DNA of 5,106 nt from Pseudomonadota bacterium (GTDB lineage: Bacteria > Pseudomonadota > Gammaproteobacteria > Burkholderiales > Methylophilaceae), in the NCBI GenBank assembly GCA_023459535.1, contig JAEWTK010000048.1, positions 1-5,106 of the forward strand, written 5' to 3'. Of the stretch, positions 1 to 5,106 are shown piece by piece. Each line of letters starts with the position of its first letter. Positions within the stretch are counted from its first letter, which is position 1. The notes beneath the pieces were generated by a model. The model saw only the letters and a program-made list of their open reading frames with translations, searched no databases and was not told the DNA's origin. The translations under genes were made by a program, and so were the position numbers.

Positions 1-13
1 ATGTAGTTATATT

Positions 14-1123
14 TTAATTACTGTTCTTCAATATGCTTTCCAGCACGTTCAGGAAGCGGGCATTCTCATCAAACAATCCGATACTGACCCGCAGATATTC
101 AGGCATGCCGTAATTGGCAACAGGTCGCACAATCACGCCCTGCTCCAGAAGCCTGCGATTGATGTCAGCCGCAGCGCCGACACGGACACTGACAAAATTG
201 CCGAACGAAGGGATGTATTCGAGGCCCAGTGTATCGAAGGCTTGTGTCAATTGCAGCATACCGGCGCGATTAAGGGCATAGCTGCGTTCAACAAAATCAT
301 CATCGTTCAATGAGGCCACTGCAGCCGCCTGCGCCACACTGTTGACATTGAACGGCTGACGCACACGATTCATCATGTCCGCTACGCCGGGTGATGCAAC
401 ACCATAACCAATACGCAAGCCTGCCAGACCATACGCCTTGGAGAACGTGCGCGAAACAATCAGGTTGGGGAACTCCGCCAGCCAGTTGAAACTTTCCGAC
501 TTTGATTCAGGCGGCATGTATTCGTCATAGGCTTCGTCCAGTACCACTAGCACCTGCTCCGGCATCTGGCGCAGGAAATCCAGCAAAAGCGTTTTCTGCA
601 ACATGGTACCGGTCGGATTATTCGGATTCGCGATAAAGATCATGCGTGTCTGCGGCGTCACTGCTGCCAGCATAGTTTCCAGATCATGACCGAAATCGCG
701 GGCGCCAACCGTCACGCCTTTGGCGCCCACGGCCTGGGTCGCCAGCGCATAAACGGCAAAGGCATGCTGTGAATAGACCGCTTCGCTGCCCGGCGTCAGA
801 AAAGCGCGCGCAGCCAATTCCAGAATGTCATTGGAGCCGTTACCGAAAATCAGGGCTTCCGGTCGCAAGCCGAACTTTGCGCAAACGGCATCGCGCAGCG
901 CAAAGCCACTGCCATCCGGATAACGCGCGATATCCTCCAAAGCCTCCTGCATTGCCAGATAAGCCTTGGGACTTGCGCCCAAGGGATTCTCGTTGGATGC
1001 AAGCTTGACGATCTGATGCGGCTCGAGACCCATCTCACGCGCAAGGTCGGATATCGGCTTGCCCGGTTGATAAGGGGCAATGGCACGAATGTAATCAGGC
1101 GCAAGTTCGCACAATCCAGTCAC
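14..1123 (-). CDS. hisC: Histidinol-phosphate aminotransferase, possibly also acting on aromatic keto acids
   Basis: HisC is a fold-type I PLP aminotransferase that makes histidinol phosphate from imidazole acetol phosphate and glutamate. The product is 369 residues, close to the usual family length. The start is a GTG (1123-1121) preceded by AAAGG with a 6-base spacer; the resulting [19 protein letters not shown] matches proteobacterial HisC N-termini, and the next in-frame Met is residue 31. Motifs in order are ASNENPLG (42-49), RYPDGSG (67-73), GNGSND (94-99), NPNNPTG (166-172), DEAY (196-199), the PLP lysine K229 in [17 protein letters not shown] with the phosphate-binding R237, and R345 in YLRVSIG for the substrate carboxylate. 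Its position after pheA, not in a his operon, matches the paralogue called HisC2 or HisHb in pseudomonads. That paralogue is thought to transaminate phenylpyruvate or 4-hydroxyphenylpyruvate, or prephenate. Which substrate is physiological cannot be read from this window. Only 13 AT-rich bases follow the TAA stop; tyrA would be the expected next gene. Confidence 0.95.
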   Translation of the reverse strand: MTGLCELAPDYIRAIAPYQPGKPISDLAREMGLEPHQIVKLASNENPLGASPKAYLAMQEALEDIARYPDGSGFALRDAVCAKFGLRPEALIFGNGSNDILELAARAFLTPGSEAVYSQHAFAVYALATQAVGAKGVTVGARDFGHDLETMLAAVTPQTRMIFIANPNNPTGTMLQKTLLLDFLRQMPEQVLVVLDEAYDEYMPPESKSESFNWLAEFPNLIVSRTFSKAYGLAGLRIGYGVASPGVADMMNRVRQPFNVNSVAQAAAVASLNDDDFVERSYALNRAGMLQLTQAFDTLGLEYIPSFGNFVSVRVGAAADINRRLLEQGVIVRPVANYGMPEYLRVSIGLFDENARFLNVLESILKNSN

Positions 1124-1129
1124 AGAACA

Positions 1130-1134
1130 CCTTT
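1130..1134 (-). promoter_or_regulatory. Ribosome binding site of hisC (AAAGG)
   Basis: The minus strand reads AAAGG, a six-base spacer, then GTG. This is the clearest Shine-Dalgarno match at any of the gene starts here, and it fixes the GTG start of hisC. It implies independent ribosome entry at hisC, unlike serC and pheA, which lean on coupling. Confidence 0.75.
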
Positions 1135-1146
1135 AAGCAACTTGTT

Positions 1147-1173
1147 AAAAATAAAAATGCGGCATTTAGCCGC
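1147..1173 (-). terminator. Intrinsic terminator between pheA and hisC
   Basis: The minus strand reads GCGGC, loop TAAAT, GCCGC (1173-1159), a perfect five-base-pair GC stem. It is followed directly by A, five T, A, five T (1158-1147). The plus strand has no T run after the mirror-image hairpin, so it would work only for leftward transcription. The stem is short, so efficiency may be partial. Its T tract ends only 12 bases before the hisC Shine-Dalgarno, so it sits inside the hisC leader, which suits an attenuator better than a plain operon end. Confidence 0.65.
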
Positions 1174-1185
1174 TACGGTCGATTA

Positions 1186-1194
1186 ATTATATCA
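1186..1194 (-). promoter_or_regulatory. Candidate extended -10 promoter element for hisC (TGATATAAT)
   Basis: The minus strand has TGATATAAT (1194-1186), a perfect sigma-70 -10 hexamer preceded by the TGn extension. No good -35 hexamer lies 16-18 bases upstream (the 17-base position reads CCAGAG), which extended -10 promoters can tolerate. Initiation would fall near 1180-1178, giving a hisC leader of about 56 bases whose first structure is the terminator hairpin starting at 1173. It is the best promoter match I noticed in the window and lies in its only real intergenic gap. It could be a chance match in a locally AT-rich spot. Confidence 0.5.
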
Positions 1195-1258
1195 CCGGCA
1201 CTTAACGGCTCTGGTTGGGTAGCCGCAATCCGAACCGCCAGCGCCTGAACAACAGCAC

Positions 1259-2335
1259 CTAAACGACAGCAACCGGGTATGAGCCCAGCACCTTGAGCAG
1301 TGAAGCGCGCTTTTGCAGTTCCGCCATGGCCGCTGCCACATTGGCATCCATCTGATGGCCTTCGATATCGACAAAAAACACATATTCCCAGACGCCCACC
1401 TTGGAAGGCCGCGATTCCAGTTTAGTCATGCTGACCTGATAGCGCGAAAGCGGTTCCAGCAAGTCGACAATTGCACCAGGAACGTTTCTGGTCGCCATCA
1501 GCAGCGAGGTCTTGTCCTTGCCTGAAGGTGCGACATCGTGACTGGACAGCACCAGGAAACGCGTCGTGTTCTTCGGATCATCTTCTATATTTCCGGCCAG
1601 CAGATTGAGTCCGAACAACTCGCCTGCCCGGCGGCTGGCGATCGCTGCCGCATCCGGTTCCACTGCCGCCAGTCTGGCAGCTTCGGCATTGCTGACCACC
1701 GCCTGACGTTCAACATCCTGAAGATGCTGATTCAGCCATTCATGACATTGCGCCAGTGATTGCGCATGCGAATACAGCTTACGAACCTGCTTCAGGTCCT
1801 TCTGCCTACTCAACAGGTTGTGATGCACCGGCAAGGTCACTTCACCGCAGATATGGGCATTGGTCATCATCAACAAATCCAGGGTTCTGCCGATGGCACC
1901 TTCGGTCGAGTTCTCTACCGGCACCACGCCATAATCAACCTTGCCTGCCTCCACCATACGGAAAACCTCATCGATGGATGCACATTCCACCGGTGCCGTC
2001 AGGCCACCGAACTGTTTGTTGGCCGCCTCTTCGCTGAAGGTACCCAAAGGCCCCAGAAAGGCGACACTCAATTCTTTTTCCAGCGCACGGCAATTGGACA
2101 TGACGCTGCGAAAGATGGCTGCAACCGCCTCTGCCGACAACGGACCATGATTGTTATCGAGCAATCTGCGCAGCACCTGCGCCTCGCGCTCCGGACGATA
2201 GATCGGCCCCTCACCCTTGATTGCGCCGATCTCGCGCGCATGCTCTGCGCGCTCGTTGACCAGCTTCAGCAGCTGGTCGTCAATCGCATCAATACGGTCA
2301 CGATGGCTTTTTAATTGATCGTCCATAACGCTCAT
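1259..2335 (-). CDS. pheA: Bifunctional chorismate mutase / prephenate dehydratase (P-protein)
   Basis: This enzyme converts chorismate to prephenate and then to phenylpyruvate, the committed steps to phenylalanine. The product is 358 residues in three parts. Residues 5-90 are an AroQ-type chorismate mutase, with R12, R29, K40, R50 and E51 matching the E. coli active-site positions 11, 28, 39, 51 and 52. Residues 91-265 are prephenate dehydratase, with VVPVENSTEGAIGRTLD (137-153), YSHAQSLAQC (188-197) and the catalytic TTRF (257-260). Residues 274-358 are an ACT regulatory domain, with GAIV (287-290) and ESRP (307-310) corresponding to the GALV and ESRP motifs that bind phenylalanine, so feedback inhibition is expected. 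The mutase has Glu (E86) where E. coli has Gln88; as I recall, pseudomonad P-proteins also have Glu, so this is probably a subfamily trait. The end, LGSYPVAVV, is typical, so the C-terminus is complete with a TAG stop. A 135-base gap with regulatory-looking structure follows before hisC. Confidence 0.97.
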   Translation of the reverse strand: MSVMDDQLKSHRDRIDAIDDQLLKLVNERAEHAREIGAIKGEGPIYRPEREAQVLRRLLDNNHGPLSAEAVAAIFRSVMSNCRALEKELSVAFLGPLGTFSEEAANKQFGGLTAPVECASIDEVFRMVEAGKVDYGVVPVENSTEGAIGRTLDLLMMTNAHICGEVTLPVHHNLLSRQKDLKQVRKLYSHAQSLAQCHEWLNQHLQDVERQAVVSNAEAARLAAVEPDAAAIASRRAGELFGLNLLAGNIEDDPKNTTRFLVLSSHDVAPSGKDKTSLLMATRNVPGAIVDLLEPLSRYQVSMTKLESRPSKVGVWEYVFFVDIEGHQMDANVAAAMAELQKRASLLKVLGSYPVAVV

Positions 2336-2337
2336 CA
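2333..2337 (-). other. TGATG stop/start overlap joining serC and pheA
   Basis: On the minus strand the serC stop TGA (2337-2335) shares its last base with the pheA start ATG (2335-2333). Such a one-base overlap is typical of translational coupling, where the terminating ribosome restarts at once. It also supports this pheA start over the in-frame ATG three codons later (2326). The only upstream Shine-Dalgarno-like match is a weak AGG at 2348-2346, 10 bases before the start, which fits dependence on coupling. Confidence 0.8.
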
Positions 2338-3417
2338 GGCATTCGCCTGTTCAAATTCCTGCATAAACTGCAACAAGGCCTGCACGCCTTCGACCGGCAT
2401 CGCATTGTAGAACGACGCGCGCATGCCACCCACCAGCTTGTGCCCTTTCAACTGCAACAGACCATGCTGCCCGGCCTGCTGCAGAAAGTCAGCATCCAGT
2501 CCTGCCTTGTTGAGGGTAAACGGTATGTTCATGCGCGAACGATTCTCTACCGCGACCGGCGAATGATAGAAATCCGAGGCATCGAGATAATCATAAAGCA
2601 ATGCAGACTTCAATATATTGGTTTTTTCCATGGCCGCCAGACCGCCGCGCGCTTTCAGCCATTTGAATACCAGACCGGCGATATAAATGGCATAGGTTGG
2701 CGGCGTGTTGTACATGGAGCCGTTATCAGCATGAATCCTGTAATCCAGCATAGTGGGCGTACCTGCGGCAGCATGCCCCACGAGGTCATCACGCACGATG
2801 ACGATAGTCAGTCCGGCTGGTCCGATGTTCTTCTGCGCACCGGCATAGATCAGGCCATAACGGCTCACATCGATCGGCCGCGACAGGATATGCGAGGACA
2901 TGTCGGCGACCAGCGGCACATCGCCGGTTTCCGGCGTCCAGAATATCTCGACCCCGCCTATGGTCTCATTCGACGTGTAATGCACATAGGCTGCGTCCGG
3001 ACTGAGCTGCCACTCGTTTTGCGCGGGGGCATAGGTAAAACTCCTGTCCTTGGAGGATGCCGCGACATTCACCTTACAGAACCTGGCCGCTTCGGCGATG
3101 GCCTTTTCCGACCAGATACCGGTACTGACATAATCCGCCTTGCTTCTGCCACGCAGCAGATTGAGCGGAATCATGGAAAATTGCAGATGCGCGCCACCCT
3201 GCAAGAACAACACCTTGTAATTTGCAGGGATCTGCAACAATTCACGGAAATCCGCTTCCGCCTCACTGGCGATCTGCAGGAACTCCTTGCCGCGGTGCGA
3301 CATCTCCATGACCGACATACCGGAACCATGCCAATCCAGCATTTCCTCACGCGCCTGCGTCAAAACCTCCTTGGGCAGGACGGCCGGGCCGGCTGAAAAG
3401 TTATAGACCGGACTCAT
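2335..3417 (-). CDS. serC: Phosphoserine aminotransferase
   Basis: SerC is a PLP enzyme that transfers an amino group from glutamate to 3-phosphohydroxypyruvate, giving phosphoserine. It also acts on the analogous erythronate intermediate in pyridoxal phosphate synthesis. The product is 360 residues, the normal family length. The chosen start gives [15 protein letters not shown], the usual N-terminus. In-frame ATGs at 3486 and 3441 would add residues unlike the family and overlap gyrA. Recognisable residues, with E. coli equivalents recalled from the family, are H41-R42 (substrate phosphate), W102 (stacks on PLP), T152, D172, Q195 and the Schiff-base lysine K196 in [14 protein letters not shown]237-T238 and R333 in VGGMRAS are also present. 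Two positions differ from what I expect: H77 in QGGAHLQF and K327 in GHKLVGG, where Arg is usual. The gene starts 4 bases after the gyrA stop with no clear Shine-Dalgarno, so translation is probably coupled to gyrA. Its stop overlaps the pheA start. I see no promoter of its own. Confidence 0.97.
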   Translation of the reverse strand: MSPVYNFSAGPAVLPKEVLTQAREEMLDWHGSGMSVMEMSHRGKEFLQIASEAEADFRELLQIPANYKVLFLQGGAHLQFSMIPLNLLRGRSKADYVSTGIWSEKAIAEAARFCKVNVAASSKDRSFTYAPAQNEWQLSPDAAYVHYTSNETIGGVEIFWTPETGDVPLVADMSSHILSRPIDVSRYGLIYAGAQKNIGPAGLTIVIVRDDLVGHAAAGTPTMLDYRIHADNGSMYNTPPTYAIYIAGLVFKWLKARGGLAAMEKTNILKSALLYDYLDASDFYHSPVAVENRSRMNIPFTLNKAGLDADFLQQAGQHGLLQLKGHKLVGGMRASFYNAMPVEGVQALLQFMQEFEQANA

Positions 3418-3421
3418 GGGA

Positions 3422-5106
3422 TCAGGCTTCGGACTCGTCATCGGTTTCCACGATCTTTTCCAGGCCCGAGAGTTTCTCGCCGGCACCCAGATTAATAAGG
3501 GTCACACCCTGTGTCGCGCGTCCCAGCTCACGGATCTCCTTGACGCGGGTGCGAATCAGCACGCCACCGGTGGTAATCAGCATGATCTCGTCTTCATCAT
3601 TGACCAGTCTTGCTGCCACCACAGTGCCGTTGCGTTCGCTGGTTGCGATCGCCTTGACACCCTGGGTACCACGACCTGAGTGGCGGAACTCCTTCAACAC
3701 GGTGCGTTTACCGTAACCATTTTCGGTAGCCACCAAAAGGGTTTCTTCTTCATTCTGCGCAATCAGCAGCGAAATCACCTGCTGCTTGGCTGGTAATTTC
3801 ATGCCACGCACACCTCGGGTTGCACGACCCATCGGACGTACATGCTCCTCGTCGAACCAGACGGCCTTGCCGCCATCGGATACCAGCACGATATCATTTT
3901 CACCATGCGTGATCTCGGCCCCGATGAGGAAATCACCTTCGTCCAGATTGATGGCGATGATGCCGGATTTGCGCGGGTTGGAGAATTCGACCAGTGAGGT
4001 TTTCTTGACCGTGCCGGCGGCGGTGGCCATGAAGACATAGCGGTTCTCATCGAACTCCTTGACCGAGAGAATGGCATTGATCTTCTCACCCTCTTCCAGC
4101 GGGAACAGGTTGACGATAGGCTTGCCACGGCTGGCGCGACCACCCTGCGGAACTTCGTAAACCTTGAGCCAGTAGACGCGACCGCGGCTGGAGAAACAGA
4201 GGATATAGTCGTGTGTATTGGCGACGAACATCTTGTCGATGAAGTCGTCTTCCTTGGTGCCTGCCGCCTGTTTGCCGCGACCGCCGCGGCGTTGAGCACG
4301 ATATTCATCCAACGGCTGGGATTTGACGTAACCAGTGTGCGACAAGGTTACGACGACATCCTGCGGCGTAATCAGGTCTTCCAGTGAAAGATCCTGCGTA
4401 TTCTGCACGATCTCGCTGCGGCGCTTGTCGCCGAACTGCTGACGGATGGCGGAAAGCTCCTGCACGATGATTTCCGTCACACGCTCGGCTCTGGCCAGAA
4501 TGTCCAGCAAATCGGTGATGACATCCATCACCTCCTTATATTCATTGACAATCTTGTCCTGTTCGAGTCCGGTCAGGCGTTGCAGACGCATCTGCAGGAT
4601 TTCCTGCGCCTGCACATCGGACAGACGATAACCTTTGGGAGTCAAGCCGAAGTCGACCGACAGGCCTTCGGGACGCGAGGCATCGGAAGCTGCGCGTTTC
4701 AGCATCTCTTCCACTACCGGCGAAGTCCAGCTACGGAGCATCAGCTCACGCTTGGCGTCAGGTGGCGTAGGCGCCGCCTTGATGATGGCGATCATCTCGT
4801 CGACATTCGCCAGCGCCACGGCTAGACCTTCCAGCACATGGCCGCGCTCACGGGCCTTGCGCAATTCGAACACGGTACGGCGTGTGACGACCTCACGACG
4901 ATGACGCAGGAAAGCTTCCAGCATCTGCTTCAGATTCAACAGCCGTGGCTGGCCATCCAGCAGCGCCACCATGTTCATGCCGAAGGTGTCCTGCAACTGG
5001 GTCTGCTTGTACAGATTGTTGAGGATGACCTCGGGCACTTCGCCGCGTTTCAACTCGATCACCACGCGCATACCGGATTTATCCGATTCATCGCGCAGGT
5101 CGGAGA
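3422..5106 (-). CDS. gyrA: DNA gyrase subunit A, C-terminal two thirds (5' end outside window)
   Basis: GyrA is the cytoplasmic subunit that cuts, passes and rejoins DNA in the A2B2 gyrase, and its C-terminal domain wraps DNA to introduce negative supercoils. The frame is open from the right edge: before the Met codon at 5071 it reads [11 protein letters not shown], a conserved GyrA stretch, so that Met is internal. About 560 residues are present. By family alignment roughly the first 300, including the active-site Tyr and the quinolone-resistance region, are missing. Visible parts are the end of the cleavage core, the coiled-coil arm (about 4935-4430, including [19 protein letters not shown]) and the C-terminal beta-pinwheel (about 4375-3440). 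The pinwheel shows six blade-like repeats, among them [38 protein letters not shown] and [14 protein letters not shown]. The GyrA box QRRGGRG lies at 4294-4274 and distinguishes GyrA from ParC. The protein ends in a short acidic tail (DDESEA) with a TGA stop. serC follows after 4 bases. The reading frame is intact. Confidence 0.98.
   Translation of the reverse strand, partial: SDLRDESDKSGMRVVIELKRGEVPEVILNNLYKQTQLQDTFGMNMVALLDGQPRLLNLKQMLEAFLRHRREVVTRRTVFELRKARERGHVLEGLAVALANVDEMIAIIKAAPTPPDAKRELMLRSWTSPVVEEMLKRAASDASRPEGLSVDFGLTPKGYRLSDVQAQEILQMRLQRLTGLEQDKIVNEYKEVMDVITDLLDILARAERVTEIIVQELSAIRQQFGDKRRSEIVQNTQDLSLEDLITPQDVVVTLSHTGYVKSQPLDEYRAQRRGGRGKQAAGTKEDDFIDKMFVANTHDYILCFSSRGRVYWLKVYEVPQGGRASRGKPIVNLFPLEEGEKINAILSVKEFDENRYVFMATAAGTVKKTSLVEFSNPRKSGIIAINLDEGDFLIGAEITHGENDIVLVSDGGKAVWFDEEHVRPMGRATRGVRGMKLPAKQQVISLLIAQNEEETLLVATENGYGKRTVLKEFRHSGRGTQGVKAIATSERNGTVVAARLVNDEDEIMLITTGGVLIRTRVKEIRELGRATQGVTLINLGAGEKLSGLEKIVETDDESEA

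Larger units (their letters stand above)
1147..1226 (-). promoter_or_regulatory. Attenuator-like set of competing hairpins upstream of hisC
   Basis: Four minus-strand segments can pair in alternative ways. Segment 1 is GCGGCT (1226-1221), segment 2 is AGCCGTTA (1210-1203), segment 3 is TAGCGGCT (1175-1168) and segment 4 is GCCGC (1163-1159). Pairing 1:2 gives five Watson-Crick pairs plus a G-U around a 10-base loop. Pairing 2:3 gives eight pairs including one G-U around a 27-base loop. Pairing 3:4 is the terminator. Because 2:3 removes half of the terminator stem, it could act as an antiterminator for transcripts arriving from pheA. A transcript started at the -10 element at 1194-1186 would lack segments 1 and 2 and could only form the terminator. 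The pairings are read directly; the regulatory role is inference, since the stems are short and share one GCGGCT repeat. Confidence 0.35.

Noticed and set aside
1..13. AT-rich bases after hisC as a terminator or a promoter for the next gene
   Set aside because: Too short to show a hairpin or a promoter spacing, and no start codon or ribosome binding site is visible before the window ends.
1192..1383. A 63-codon minus-strand frame overlapping the pheA end and running into the gap
   Set aside because: It is the shifted frame of pheA. The pheA frame itself ends normally (LGSYPVAVV), so neither a frameshift nor a separate gene is needed to explain it.
1760..2314. A 184-codon plus-strand open frame opposite pheA
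   Set aside because: Entirely antisense to conserved pheA domains, with no ribosome binding site or family resemblance seen.
3381..3393. GC-rich near-palindrome CGGCCGGGCCGGC close to the serC start
   Set aside because: It is fully explained by codons for the conserved Ser-Ala-Gly-Pro-Ala motif, and no T run follows it on either strand.
2440..3396. A 318-codon open frame on the plus strand opposite serC
   Set aside because: It lies wholly antisense to an intact, motif-rich serC. Its translation has no recognisable domain and is the kind of shadow frame expected opposite GC-biased codons.
3418..3486. Upstream in-frame ATGs (3486 and 3441) as alternative serC starts
   Set aside because: The extra residues are the gyrA 3' end read in another frame and do not resemble SerC, while the ATG at 3417 gives the standard family N-terminus.
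3489..3500. TATTAAT-like -10 match inside the end of gyrA as a serC promoter
   Set aside because: No -35 match at a suitable distance, and the bases encode the conserved last pinwheel blade (TLINLG), so it is not better than chance.

Overview
The window is a stretch of bacterial core chromosome with every gene on the minus strand. In transcription order (right to left) it holds the C-terminal two thirds of gyrA (its start lies beyond position 5106), then serC, pheA and hisC, all complete. The order gyrA-serC-pheA-hisC is the start of the 'mixed-function supraoperon' known from beta- and gammaproteobacteria, in which tyrA, aroA, cmk and rpsA usually follow. The wording of the GyrA and PheA proteins and a moderate to high GC content suggest a betaproteobacterium, perhaps of the Nitrosomonadales/Methylophilales type. 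That placement is by family memory, not by a search.

Layout: gyrA ends at 3422. serC starts 4 bases later (3417), and its stop overlaps the pheA start in a TGATG junction (2337-2333). These three genes look like one tightly packed transcription unit with translational coupling. A 135-base gap (1124-1258) then separates pheA from hisC, the only real intergenic DNA here. hisC starts with GTG behind a good ribosome binding site and ends 13 bases from the left edge, where the next gene (expected tyrA) would begin outside the window.

Function: SerC makes phosphoserine for serine synthesis and the related step of pyridoxal phosphate synthesis. PheA converts chorismate to prephenate and then phenylpyruvate. 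HisC is a PLP aminotransferase that makes histidinol phosphate and, in this gene context, may also transaminate aromatic keto acids. GyrA is the DNA-cleaving and DNA-wrapping subunit of gyrase.

The only region with unexplained structure is the pheA-hisC gap. On the minus strand it carries a compact intrinsic terminator only 12 bases before the hisC ribosome binding site, an extended -10 promoter motif immediately upstream of it, and earlier segments that can pair with each other or with the terminator stem. Together these resemble a transcription attenuator in front of hisC. The rest of the window reads as ordinary, intact housekeeping sequence. I see no mobile elements, CRISPR arrays, RNA genes or broken genes.
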